Shown piece after piece: positions 48,522 through 57,302 of a stretch of 64,000 nucleotides of DNA; position 1 is the stretch's first letter; the number at the start of each line of letters is the position of its first letter. Made by a program: the position numbers and the translations under genes. Below the pieces are notes generated by a model. The model did no database searches and had not been told where the DNA came from. It saw nothing but the letters and a program-made list of their open reading frames with translations. The stretch spans positions 1-64,000 of the forward strand of contig NZ_LQIV01000023.1 of assembly GCF_001500125.1 (NCBI RefSeq). Reading direction: 5' to 3'. Source of the DNA: Mycobacterium sp. IS-1742. GTDB lineage: Bacteria > Actinomycetota > Actinomycetes > Mycobacteriales > Mycobacteriaceae.

Positions 48522-49837
48522 AAATCTCGCTGTTCTACGAATTCCCGCTGCCGCGGCCGTGGTCGGAGGACGACGAGCACCAGTTGTTCCAGCACGGCCT
48601 GGACGAGGTCGAGGCCGCCGACAAGGCGGGCTTCTCGACGGTCTGGCTGACCGAGCACCACTTCCTCGAGGAGTACTGCCACTCGACCGCCCCGGAGATG
48701 TTCCTCGCCGCGGCCAGCCAGCGCACCAAGGACATCCGGCTCGGCTTCGGCGTCATGCATCTGCCGCCGCCGATCAACCATCCCGCGCGCATCGCCGAGC
48801 GGATCGCCACCCTCGACCACCTGTCGAACGGCCGCGTCGAATTCGGCACCGGTGAGGGGTCCTCGGTCGCCGAACTCGGCGGGTTCAACATCGACCCCGC
48901 CGACAAGCGCAGCATGTGGGAGGAGGCGCTGGAGGTCTCGATCCGCTGTATGACCGAGGCGCCGTTCACCGGGTTCAAGGGCGAACACGTCGAGATGCCC
49001 GCCCGCAACGTGATCCCCAAGCCGCTGCAGCAGCCGCATCCGCCGGTCTGGGTGGCGTGCACCCGTCCGTCGTCGGTGCAGATGGCCGCGCAGAAGGCCA
49101 TCGGCGCGCTGAGCTTCGCCTACACCGGTCCGGAAGCGTTGAAGGACCGGGTGGACGGCTACTACAGGGAGTTCGAGGAGAAGGGTGCGCCGATCACCCC
49201 GGCGATCAACCCGAACCTGCTGGCCATCGGCGGCGATCTGTCGATGATGGTGGCCAAGACCGACGAGCAGGCGCTCGATCGGCTCGGCATCGGTGGCGGG
49301 TTCTTCTCCTTCGGGATCATGCACTACTACCTGACCGGTATGCACACCCCCGGCCGCACCGGGGTCTGGGAACTGTACGAGAAGGCGGTCAAGGAGGATC
49401 CGACCCTGGCGTACGGACCGGGCCGCGGCGCCATCGGATCGCCCGACACCGTGCGCGAATTCCTGCGTGGCTACGAAGCCAGCGGCGTCGACGAGATCAT
49501 CCTGCTGCTCAACCCGCGCAGCCACGAGGGCACGATGGAGTCCATCGAGATCATGGGCAAGGAGATCCTGCCCGAGTTCATCGAGCGCGACGAGAAAGCG
49601 GTCAAGGACAAGGCCAAGCGCCTCGCGCCGGTCATCGAGAAGGTCGAGGCGCGTCGTCAGCCGTCGGACACGCCGATGTTCGACGAGACGTACTCGTTCG
49701 GCGGTCTGCCCACCGGCCGCGGGGGCAAGTTCACCGCGGGCGAGATCCCCGAGGCCATGGCCGAGATCAACGAGGGCCGGGTGAAGGCCGCAGAGCAGGA
49801 GAAGCAGGCCAGGGCGGTCAAGGAAGCGTCGGGCTAG
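48518..49837 (+). CDS. Luciferase-like (LLM) flavin monooxygenase
   Basis: A 439-residue bacterial-luciferase-family protein ([68 protein letters not shown]). Members of this subgroup use FMNH2 and O2 to oxidise organic compounds and need a separate reductase, which is plausibly the FMN reductase at 51675. The C-terminal 80 residues are highly charged and longer than in minimal family members. GGAGG precedes the ATG, which overlaps the previous stop. Confidence 0.87.
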   Translation: MKISLFYEFPLPRPWSEDDEHQLFQHGLDEVEAADKAGFSTVWLTEHHFLEEYCHSTAPEMFLAAASQRTKDIRLGFGVMHLPPPINHPARIAERIATLDHLSNGRVEFGTGEGSSVAELGGFNIDPADKRSMWEEALEVSIRCMTEAPFTGFKGEHVEMPARNVIPKPLQQPHPPVWVACTRPSSVQMAAQKAIGALSFAYTGPEALKDRVDGYYREFEEKGAPITPAINPNLLAIGGDLSMMVAKTDEQALDRLGIGGGFFSFGIMHYYLTGMHTPGRTGVWELYEKAVKEDPTLAYGPGRGAIGSPDTVREFLRGYEASGVDEIILLLNPRSHEGTMESIEIMGKEILPEFIERDEKAVKDKAKRLAPVIEKVEARRQPSDTPMFDETYSFGGLPTGRGGKFTAGEIPEAMAEINEGRVKAAEQEKQARAVKEASG

Positions 49838-49847
49838 GCCGACTCAC

Positions 49848-50672
49848 GTGGGTGAAATCGACCGGCTGTGGCGTTACGACGGTAAGCGGGTTGTGGTCAC
49901 CGGATGCGCGTCGGGTATCGGCGCACACCTCGTGCGGCAGCTCGGCGAACTCGGCGCCCGGGTGGTGGGTTTGGACATGCGCAGGCCCGCGGTGGATCTC
50001 GACGAGTTCGGCGAGCTCGACCTCTCGGACGAGGCGTCCATCGACCATGCGGTGGCGGCCGTCGGCGGGGACGTCGACGTGTTGTTCAACGTGGCAGGCG
50101 TGTCCTCCGGCATCGGCGATCCGCCGCTGGTGACGCGGATCAATTTCCTCGGCACCCGCCATCTCACCGAGTCACTGTTGCCGCGGATGCGGCCGGGGTC
50201 GGCGATCGTCAGCGTGTCCTCGCTCGCGGCGGCGTCGTACCTCGACAACGTGCACACCACGGCCGGACTGGTGCAGACGGCCACCATGGAGGACGGGATC
50301 GACTGGTGCGCGGCGCATCCTGAGGCGCTCGCCGACGGGGGATACCGGTTGGCCAAGGAGGCGCTCATCCTCTACACCATGCGCAGCGCCGGTCCGCTCG
50401 GCGCCCGCGGGATCCGGATCAACTGCACGGGGCCGGGCGTCACCGAGACGCCGATCCTCGACCAGTTGCGCACCGCGTACGGACCGGCGTTCCTCGACGA
50501 CATCCCCAAACCACTCGGCCGGGTATCGGATCCGGAGGAACAGTCCGCGGTCCTGCTGTTCCTCGGCGGCGACGCCGCCAGTTACATCACCGGCCAGGTC
50601 ATCTGGGTCGACGGTGGAAACCTCGCCGGCCGGGTGGCCGCGACCTTGGACGCGACTTCAGAAGGGACGTGA
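49848..50672 (+). CDS. Short-chain dehydrogenase, 3-alpha-HSD/coniferyl-alcohol-type
   Basis: A 274-residue SDR with VVVTGCASGIGAHLVRQL and FNVAGVSS. The active-site YRLAKEAL follows an insertion (TATMEDGIDWCAAHPEALADGG) before the Tyr, as in the 3-alpha-hydroxysteroid and coniferyl alcohol dehydrogenase subgroup. It interconverts an alcohol and a ketone or aldehyde. Starts at GTG 49848, 10 bases after the monooxygenase stop. Confidence 0.87.
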   Translation: MGEIDRLWRYDGKRVVVTGCASGIGAHLVRQLGELGARVVGLDMRRPAVDLDEFGELDLSDEASIDHAVAAVGGDVDVLFNVAGVSSGIGDPPLVTRINFLGTRHLTESLLPRMRPGSAIVSVSSLAAASYLDNVHTTAGLVQTATMEDGIDWCAAHPEALADGGYRLAKEALILYTMRSAGPLGARGIRINCTGPGVTETPILDQLRTAYGPAFLDDIPKPLGRVSDPEEQSAVLLFLGGDAASYITGQVIWVDGGNLAGRVAATLDATSEGT

Positions 50673-50673
50673 T

Positions 50674-51663
50674 GTGGCCACACTCGACGAATTCCGTCGC
50701 GCGGGGGAGGCGCTGCGCAACTGGGGGCGGTGGGGTGACGCCGACGAACTCGGCACGCTGAACTTCATCACCGCCGAGAAGGTGGCCGAGGGGGCGCGTC
50801 TGGTCCGGCACGGCAAGGTCTTCCCGCTGGGCGTCGACTTCGGCTCGGCCGGACCTCAGGGAGCGTTCCAGTACCGGCCCAACCCGATGCACGTGATGAC
50901 CGTCGACGGCGGCGACGCCAACACCCTGGTGCAGTACGGCCCGCAGTGGTTGAAGAACACCGTCGCCCAGCAGCTCGCCGGGTATTTCGTCGACAACCCG
51001 TTCCGGTTCAACGACGACATGATCATCATGCCCTTGCAGGCGGCGACCCAGTGGGATGCGCTGTCGCACGTCTACTACGACGACCGGCTGTACAACGGGT
51101 TCCCGGCCGATTCGGTGACCAGCCAGGGCGCGTTCCACTGCGGTATCGACAAGGTCGACACCAAGGGCATCACCTCCCGCGGCGTGCTGCTCGACCTGGT
51201 GCGTCACCGCGGCGCGGACGTGTTCTGCGAACACGGTGAGCCGATCACCCCCGACGAACTCGACGAAGTGGCGCGCGCACAGGGGGTTTCGGTGGGCAGC
51301 GGTGACATCGTGCTGATCCGGACCGGCTGGTGGGACAGGTTCCTGGAGGCCGGCGACGGCACCGAACCGTACGCCGGGCTGGACTGGCGTTGCGCATCGT
51401 GGTTGCACGAGCGCGAGGTGGCCGCGGTGGCCGCCGACAACCTCATGGTCGAGGATCCGGTGTCCGGGGTCGAGGGCACGATCCTGCCGATGCACATGCT
51501 GTGCCTGCGAGATATGGGCCTGATGCTGGGCGAGTACTGGGATCTGGGGGCGCTGGCCGCCGACTGCGCCGCCGACGGCGTGTACGAGTTCCAGCTCATC
51601 GCACCGCCGTTACGGGTCACCGGTGCGGTCGGCGCGCCGCTCAATCCGATCGCCATCAAGTGA
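50674..51663 (+). CDS. Cyclase-family (kynurenine formamidase-like) hydrolase
   Basis: A 329-residue member of the PF04199 cyclase family, opening NWGRWGDADELGTLNFIT. The metal site normally HxGTHxDAPxH is here QAATQWDALSHVYY, keeping the Asp and the last His but not the first two His, as in the subgroup common in actinobacterial catabolic clusters. Activities in the family include formamidase and lactonase. GAAGGGA precedes GTG 50674. Confidence 0.82.
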   Translation: MATLDEFRRAGEALRNWGRWGDADELGTLNFITAEKVAEGARLVRHGKVFPLGVDFGSAGPQGAFQYRPNPMHVMTVDGGDANTLVQYGPQWLKNTVAQQLAGYFVDNPFRFNDDMIIMPLQAATQWDALSHVYYDDRLYNGFPADSVTSQGAFHCGIDKVDTKGITSRGVLLDLVRHRGADVFCEHGEPITPDELDEVARAQGVSVGSGDIVLIRTGWWDRFLEAGDGTEPYAGLDWRCASWLHEREVAAVAADNLMVEDPVSGVEGTILPMHMLCLRDMGLMLGEYWDLGALAADCAADGVYEFQLIAPPLRVTGAVGAPLNPIAIK

Positions 51664-51674
51664 CGGGGGAGACG

Positions 51675-52256
51675 ATGACCGCATCAGATGAGGGCCCGCT
51701 GGTCGTCGGGCTCGGCGGCACCCTGCGCGCCAACTCGTCGACGGAGCGGGCGGTGCGGTACTGCCTGGAGGCCGTCGAACGCCAGGGCGGGCGCACCCGG
51801 ATGTTCGCCGGTCCCGACCTCGACCTGCCGATGTATGCGCCGCACCAGCTGGAGCGCACCCCGCGCGCGCTGGAACTCGTTGCCGCGCTGCGGGATGCCG
51901 ACGCAGTCGTCGTCGGATCGCCGGGGTACCACGGTGCCATCTCGGGTCTGGTGAAGAACGCGCTCGACTACATCGAGGACCTGCGGGAGGACCCGCGGGT
52001 CTATCTGGACAACACGCCGTGGGGCTGCATCAGCTGCGCGTACGGGTGGCAGGCGGCGGTGAACACGCTCGGCCAGTTGCGTTCGATCGGCCACGCGCTG
52101 CGGGCCTGGCCGACGCCGCTCGGTGTGGCGATCAACTCGGCGGAGGCGGTCTGGGACGACGGCGGGGTGCTGGTCGACGAACCGGTGCGCAACCAACTCG
52201 ACATGCTGGCCAACCAGGTGCTGACGTTCGCGCAGGCACACCGGACGGCGACGTGA
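51675..52256 (+). CDS. NAD(P)H-dependent FMN reductase
   Basis: A 193-residue flavodoxin-fold reductase: VVGLGGTLRANSSTERAVRYCLE (FMN phosphate loop), DADAVVVGSPGYHGAISGLVKNALDYIE. It supplies reduced FMN, most likely to the luciferase-like monooxygenase 2-3 kb upstream. The GTGA overlap with the next gene and the short gap before keep it in the operon. Confidence 0.88.
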   Translation: MTASDEGPLVVGLGGTLRANSSTERAVRYCLEAVERQGGRTRMFAGPDLDLPMYAPHQLERTPRALELVAALRDADAVVVGSPGYHGAISGLVKNALDYIEDLREDPRVYLDNTPWGCISCAYGWQAAVNTLGQLRSIGHALRAWPTPLGVAINSAEAVWDDGGVLVDEPVRNQLDMLANQVLTFAQAHRTAT

Positions 52257-53095
52257 GCTTCCAGCGCAAGTCGGTCGCCGTCGACGGGCTGACCACCGGC
52301 TATCTCGAAGCGGGACAGGGCGATCCGGTCGTGCTGCTGCACGGCGGGGAGTTCGGGGCCTCCGCCGAACTGGGCTGGGAGCGCGTGATCGATGTGCTCG
52401 CCGAGCGGTACCACGTGCTCGCCCCCGACATGCTGGGGTTCGGCCGGTCGGCGAAGGTCGTCGACTTCACCGACGGCCGCGGGATGCGGATCCGGCACGT
52501 CGCCCGGTTCTGCGAGGTCCTCGACGTGCGCACGGCGCATGTCGTCGGCAACTCGATGGGGGCGATCAACCTGCTCGTCGACGCCACGTCCGGGGCGCCC
52601 GTGCTGCCCGCCCGCAGCCTCGTGGCGATCTGCGGCGGCGGGACCATCCAGCGCAACGAGCACGCCGACGCCCTCTACGACTACGACGCGACGCTCGACG
52701 GGATGCGCAGCATCGTCGCGGCGCTGTTCGCCGACGCGTCGTATCCGGCGGACGACAACTACGTGCGGCGGCGCTACGAATCCTCGATCGCCCCCGGCGC
52801 GTGGGAATCGTTGGCGGCGGCACGGTTCCGCAGGCCCGGTCTGGAGCCGCCGCCACCGCCGTCGGCCACCCGGCCGTACGACCGCATCGCCGTACCCACC
52901 CTGATCGTCGAAGGGGAACGCGACAAACTGCTGCCGCCGGGATGGGCGGCCGAGATCGCCGGCCAGATCAGCGGCGCGCGGTCGGCGATCGTCCCCGCCG
53001 CCGGGCACTGCCCGCAGATCGAGCAGCCGGCCGCGGTCGCCGAACTGCTCTTCGAGTTCTTCGCCGACGTCTCCCAACGAAAGGTGTCCGCCTGA
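52253..53095 (+). CDS. Alpha/beta hydrolase (second)
   Basis: A 280-residue alpha/beta hydrolase: oxyanion region LLHGGEFGAS, nucleophile VVGNSMGAINL, Asp in VEGERDKLLPPG and His in AAGHCPQIEQP. It resembles the C-C bond hydrolases of aromatic catabolism, as the one at 43321 does, so the operon may hold two ring-fission product hydrolases or an esterase. The start GTG overlaps the previous stop and the stop overlaps the next ATG. Confidence 0.87.
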   Translation: MSFQRKSVAVDGLTTGYLEAGQGDPVVLLHGGEFGASAELGWERVIDVLAERYHVLAPDMLGFGRSAKVVDFTDGRGMRIRHVARFCEVLDVRTAHVVGNSMGAINLLVDATSGAPVLPARSLVAICGGGTIQRNEHADALYDYDATLDGMRSIVAALFADASYPADDNYVRRRYESSIAPGAWESLAAARFRRPGLEPPPPPSATRPYDRIAVPTLIVEGERDKLLPPGWAAEIAGQISGARSAIVPAAGHCPQIEQPAAVAELLFEFFADVSQRKVSA

Positions 53096-53943
53096 TGGTC
53101 ACGCGACCCAACAACGAACTGGTCGGCAAGGTCGTGATCGTCACCGGGGGTGCATCGGGGATCGGCCGCGGCATCGTCGAACGGTTCGTCGCCGAGGGCG
53201 CCAAGGTCGTCATCGCCGACGTGCAGGACGAACTCGGCGAGACGCTGGCGGCGCAATCCGGACCGAACGCGGTGTTCCACCACACCGACGTGGGCGACCA
53301 ACGACAGATGGGCCTGCTGGTGGACACCGCCGTCGAGCGGTTCGGCGCACTGGACGTCATGGTGAACAACGCGGGCATCTCCAGCCCGCTGCGGCGCGGC
53401 CTGTTCACCGAGGACCTCGAGGAGTTCGACCGGGTGATGCGGGTGAACCTGCTCAGCATCATGGCGGGCACGCGTGACGCGGGGCGGTACATGTCCGAAC
53501 ACGGTGGCGGGTCGATCATCAACCTGTCGTCGATCGGCGGCATCCAGGCCGGTGGCGGGGTTCCGGTGTACCGCGCGTCGAAGGCGGCCATCCTGCACTT
53601 CACCAAGTGCGCGGCGATCGAGCTGGCGCACTACGAGATTCGCGTCAACTGCATCGCGCCGGGCAACATCCCGACCCCGATCCTGCAGTCCTCGGCCACC
53701 GGGGAGGACCGTGAGCGGCTCGAGAGGTTCGAGGCCAGGATCCGCGCGCAGATGCGCAACGACCGTCCGCTCAAGCGGGACGGCACCCCCGACGACGTCG
53801 CGGAGGCCGCGCTGTACCTGGCCACCGACCGTTCGCGGTACGTCACCGGCATCGTGCTGCCCGTCGAGGGCGGGACGATCGCCGGGAAGATCATCCCGCG
53901 CAAGGCCGACTCGGAATCGACGGTCAACGGCTCACCGACGTGA
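53095..53943 (+). CDS. Short-chain dehydrogenase/reductase
   Basis: A 282-residue classical SDR: VTGGASGIGRGIVERF, NNAGISS, SSIGGIQAGGGVPVYRASKAA and CIAPGNIPTPI. Cofactor specificity is likely NAD, from the Asp in VVIADVQDE. It ends the first plus-strand unit. Its stop is followed at once by the palindrome that precedes the TetR gene. Confidence 0.88.
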   Translation: MVTRPNNELVGKVVIVTGGASGIGRGIVERFVAEGAKVVIADVQDELGETLAAQSGPNAVFHHTDVGDQRQMGLLVDTAVERFGALDVMVNNAGISSPLRRGLFTEDLEEFDRVMRVNLLSIMAGTRDAGRYMSEHGGGSIINLSSIGGIQAGGGVPVYRASKAAILHFTKCAAIELAHYEIRVNCIAPGNIPTPILQSSATGEDRERLERFEARIRAQMRNDRPLKRDGTPDDVAEAALYLATDRSRYVTGIVLPVEGGTIAGKIIPRKADSESTVNGSPT

Positions 53944-53969
53944 CTTTAAATCAGTCGCTTGACTTAAGG
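53944..53969. promoter_or_regulatory. 26-bp inverted repeat before the second TetR gene
   Basis: CTTTAAATCA (53944-53953) and TGACTTAAGG (53960-53969) pair at 8 of 10 positions across a 6-base spacer. It is the only AT-rich stretch in this gap and ends 18 bases before the TetR start, so autoregulation by the TetR protein is likely. Confidence 0.6.
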
Positions 53970-53987
53970 TCCCCGGCCCGGTTGACT

Positions 53988-54650
53988 GTGAGCGTGACCA
54001 CAGCGAGGACCGCGCGGGCCGAGCGTGCCAACAGCACCCAGGAGGCGATCCTGCGGGCCGCCGAACGGCTCTACGCCGAGCACGGCGTGTTCGCCGTCTC
54101 CAACCGCCAGGTCAGCGAGGCCGCGGGGCAGGGGAACAACGCCGCGGTCGGCTACCACTTCGGCACCAAGACCGACCTGGTCCGGGCCATCGAGTTCAAA
54201 CACCGCGGGCCGATCGAGCGGCTGCGCGAGAAGATGGTGGCCGACCTCGGTCCGGCGCCCGACATGCGCGACTGGGTGGCCTGTCTGGTCCGGCCGCTGA
54301 CCGACCATCTGGCCGAACTGGGCAACCCGAGTTGGTACGCGCGGTTCGCCGCCCAGGTGATGACCGACCCCGCCTACCACAGCATGATCGTGCGCGATGC
54401 GCTGTCGTCGGCCTCCCTGGTCGAGGTGATCAACGGGATCGGCAGCGCCCTGCCGGACCTGCCGCCCTACGTGCGCGCCGAGCGCAATGTGATGGGCCGA
54501 AATCTGTTGATGCACAGCTGCGCCGAGCGGGAACGCAGCCTGGCCGAAGGTGTGGCGGTGCCGCGCGCCTCGTGGGCGGCGGCGGCGTCGGGTCTCATCG
54601 ACGCCATCGTCGGACTGTGGCAGGCGCCCGTCACCGAGGTGCCCCGATGA
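53988..54650 (+). CDS. TetR-family regulator (second)
   Basis: A 220-residue TetR-type protein: GVFAVSNRQVSEAAGQGNNAAVGYHFGTKTDLVRAI is the helix-turn-helix. The C-terminal half is a helical ligand domain. It leads the ferredoxin-P450-amidohydrolase unit, its stop overlapping the ferredoxin ATG, and probably represses it together with itself. Start GTG 53988 or 53994. An in-frame GTG at 53940 would overlap the previous stop and read through the palindrome. Confidence 0.87.
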   Translation: MSVTTARTARAERANSTQEAILRAAERLYAEHGVFAVSNRQVSEAAGQGNNAAVGYHFGTKTDLVRAIEFKHRGPIERLREKMVADLGPAPDMRDWVACLVRPLTDHLAELGNPSWYARFAAQVMTDPAYHSMIVRDALSSASLVEVINGIGSALPDLPPYVRAERNVMGRNLLMHSCAERERSLAEGVAVPRASWAAAASGLIDAIVGLWQAPVTEVPR

Positions 54651-54841
54651 AGGTCACCGTCGATCAGGACAAGTGCGTGTCGTCGGGCCAGTGCGTGCTC
54701 AACGCCTCCGACGTCTTCGACCAGCGCGACGACGACGGGGTCGTCGAGCTGCTCGTCGAACACCCAGACCCCGACCAGGAGGCCGACGTGCGCAACGCGG
54801 CCGCCGCCTGCCCAGCCCTTGCCATCCACCTCGAGGAGTGA
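54647..54841 (+). CDS. 3Fe-4S ferredoxin
   Basis: A 64-residue ferredoxin of the type that serves P450s in actinobacteria. Cluster cysteines: DKCVSSGQCV and AACPALAI (three Cys, so 3Fe-4S). It lies one base from the P450 GTG and is its probable electron donor. No ferredoxin reductase gene is in the window. Confidence 0.92.
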   Translation: MKVTVDQDKCVSSGQCVLNASDVFDQRDDDGVVELLVEHPDPDQEADVRNAAAACPALAIHLEE

Positions 54842-54842
54842 T

Positions 54843-56081
54843 GTGTCGGACACGTTGACCGGAACCGCCGATGTCTCCGCGGACATCCCGGAGTATCCGA
54901 TGGAGCGCGCGGCGGCGTGCCCGTTCGCGCCGCCGCCGCGGATGCTCGAGATGGGTGCGGCCAAACCCCTGTCCCGCGTGCGGATCTGGGACGGCAGCAC
55001 CCCGTGGCTGATCACCGGGCATGCGGTCGCCCGTGAGCTGTTCGCCGATTCGCGGGTCAGTGTCGACGACCGCCGGTCGGGTTTCCCGCACTGGAACGAG
55101 CACATGCTGTCGACGGTGAACAAGCGGCCGCGGTCGGTGTTCACCTCCGACGCCGAGGAGCACACCCGGTTCCGCCGGATGCTGTCGAAGCCGTTCACCT
55201 TCAAGCGTGTCGAGGGTCTGCGCCCGGTGATCCAACAGGTCACCGACGAGTGCATCGACGAGATCCTGGCCGGCCCGCAGCCCGCCGACATGGTCGCCGA
55301 GCTCGCGCTGCCGGTGCCCACCCGGGTGATCAGCGACATGCTCGGCGTGCCCTACGAGGACCACGAGTTCTTCCAGCACCACGCGAACGTCGGGCTCGCC
55401 CGCTACGCGAGCGCCGCGGACGGTCAGAAGGGTGCGATGAGCCTGCACCAGTACCTGATCGACCTGGTGAAGAAGAAGATGGAGAACCCCGCCGAGGACG
55501 CGGTGTCCGACCTCGCCGAGCGGGTCACCGCGGGTGAGATCAGCGTCAAGGAAGCCGCGCAGCTCGGCACAGGCCTGCTGATCGCCGGACACGAGACCAC
55601 CGCCAACATGATCGGCATCGGCATCCTCGCGCTGCTCCATAACCCCGAACAGGCCGACTTCCTGCGCGCCACGGACGATCCCAAGGAGATCGCCAACGCG
55701 GTCGAGGAGTTGATGCGCTACCTGTCGATCATCCAGAACGGTCAGCGACGCGTCGCGATCGAGGACATCGAGATCGCGGGGGAGACGATCCGCGCCGGGG
55801 AGGGCATCATCCTCGACCTCGCCCCGGCCAACTGGGACGCCGCCGCCTACCCCGAGCCGGACAAGCTCGACCTGCGCCGCGACGCCGGCCAGCAGCTCGG
55901 CTTCGGCTACGGCCGCCACCAGTGCGTCGGGCAGCAGCTCGCCCGCGCCGAACTGCAGATCGTCTTCCACACCCTGCTGCGCCGTATCCCGACCATGCGT
56001 CTCGCCATCCCGTTCGAGGACGTGCCGTTCAAACACGACCGCCTCGCGTACGGCGTCTACGAACTTCCCGTGACCTGGTAA
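54843..56081 (+). CDS. Cytochrome P450 (second)
   Basis: A 412-residue P450 resembling the CYP105/CYP107-like families: I-helix LIAGHETTANM, ExxR in EELMRYL, haem loop FGYGRHQCVGQQLARAEL. The N-terminus MSDTLTG is short and soluble. It is paired with the ferredoxin. Different in sequence from the P450 at 18587. The substrate is probably an early intermediate of the unit. Confidence 0.92.
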   Translation: MSDTLTGTADVSADIPEYPMERAAACPFAPPPRMLEMGAAKPLSRVRIWDGSTPWLITGHAVARELFADSRVSVDDRRSGFPHWNEHMLSTVNKRPRSVFTSDAEEHTRFRRMLSKPFTFKRVEGLRPVIQQVTDECIDEILAGPQPADMVAELALPVPTRVISDMLGVPYEDHEFFQHHANVGLARYASAADGQKGAMSLHQYLIDLVKKKMENPAEDAVSDLAERVTAGEISVKEAAQLGTGLLIAGHETTANMIGIGILALLHNPEQADFLRATDDPKEIANAVEELMRYLSIIQNGQRRVAIEDIEIAGETIRAGEGIILDLAPANWDAAAYPEPDKLDLRRDAGQQLGFGYGRHQCVGQQLARAELQIVFHTLLRRIPTMRLAIPFEDVPFKHDRLAYGVYELPVTW

Positions 56082-56115
56082 CAGGTTGTCCGACAGCCCG
56101 ATTGGAGTGCCCACA

Positions 56116-57282
56116 GTGTCAGCCCCCAGCACCACCCTCTATCCGCCCGAAGGCTTCGGCGCGCCCAAGCACCGTCACGGCCACTCCGCCGGAGCCGTGA
56201 CCGGCCTTCCCGAGGGCACCGAGATCTTCTCGGCCGACAACCACATCTCCGTCGCCGACGACATCTTCTACGAGCGCTTCCCCGAGGAGCTCAAGGGTGC
56301 CGCCCCGCGCATCTGGTACGAAGACGGCGCCTACATGGTCGGGATGAAGGGCAAGGCCTGGACCGGCGGCGATTTCGGCCGGGTGCTGATGCAGTACGAC
56401 GACCTCGCCGGCGCGGCGTCGAACAACATCGAGGCCAGGATCCGGGAGCTCAAGGAGGACGGCATCGACAAGGAGCTCGCGTTTCCGAATGCTGTACTCG
56501 CCCTGTTTCATTATCCGGACAAAAGTCTGCGGGAGCGGGTGTTCCGCATCTACAACGAGCACATCGCCGATCTGCAGGAGCGCTCCAACGGCCACTTCTA
56601 CGGCGTCGGCCTGATCAATTGGTGGGATCCGAAGGGCACGCGCAGCACTCTCGAGGAGCTGAAGTCGTTGGGGCTGCGCACGTTCCTGCTGCCGCTGAAT
56701 CCCGGCAAGGACGACGACGGCAACATCTACGACTACGGCAGCACCACGATGGACGCGGTCTGGGACGAGATCGAGGCGGCCGGCCTGCCGGTCAGCCACC
56801 ACATCGGCGAGACGCCTCCCAAGACGCCGTGCCAGAACAACAGCGTCGTGGTCGGCATGATGGTCAACGTCGACTCGTTCCGCGAACAGTTCGCCAAGTA
56901 CGTCTTCTCCGGCATCCTCGACCGGCACCCGTCGCTGAAGGTGGGCTGGTTCGAGGGCGGGATCGCCTGGGTGCCCACCGCGTTGCAGGACGCCGAGCAC
57001 ATGCTGGCCTCCTACCGGCACATGTTCAACCACCAGCTCGAACACGGTGTGCGCCACTACTGGGACAACCACATGAGCGCGTCGTTCATGGTCGACACGC
57101 TCGGTCTGCAGCTGATCGACCGCATCGGCGTCGACAACGTGATGTGGTCGAGCGACTATCCGCACAACGAGTCGACGTTCGGCTACTCGGAGAAGTCGTT
57201 GGCCACCGTCGTCGAGGCCGTCGGCCCGGAGAACGCGGTCAAGATCGTCAGCGGCAACATCACGAGGTTCCTGGGCCTGTGA
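56116..57282 (+). CDS. Amidohydrolase-2 family protein (LigW/ACMSD-like)
   Basis: A 388-residue TIM-barrel of the amidohydrolase-2 group, which includes decarboxylases such as ACMSD and 5-carboxyvanillate decarboxylase. It shows FSADNHISV, where the usual first HxH motif is reduced to a single His, then VSHHIGE and WSSDYPHNEST with the late metal Asp. It is likely to act on a carboxylated intermediate. GTG 56116 is preferred (GGAG ten bases upstream). A TTG at 56086 would add ten residues. Confidence 0.83.
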   Translation: MSAPSTTLYPPEGFGAPKHRHGHSAGAVTGLPEGTEIFSADNHISVADDIFYERFPEELKGAAPRIWYEDGAYMVGMKGKAWTGGDFGRVLMQYDDLAGAASNNIEARIRELKEDGIDKELAFPNAVLALFHYPDKSLRERVFRIYNEHIADLQERSNGHFYGVGLINWWDPKGTRSTLEELKSLGLRTFLLPLNPGKDDDGNIYDYGSTTMDAVWDEIEAAGLPVSHHIGETPPKTPCQNNSVVVGMMVNVDSFREQFAKYVFSGILDRHPSLKVGWFEGGIAWVPTALQDAEHMLASYRHMFNHQLEHGVRHYWDNHMSASFMVDTLGLQLIDRIGVDNVMWSSDYPHNESTFGYSEKSLATVVEAVGPENAVKIVSGNITRFLGL

Positions 57283-57302
57283 GCGAAGCTCGCGAGCGAA
57301 CC

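Noticed and set aside
57281-57302. Short palindromic GAGCGAAGCTCGCGAGCG before the M24 gene
   Set aside because: Such runs are common between mycobacterial genes and too short to interpret alone.
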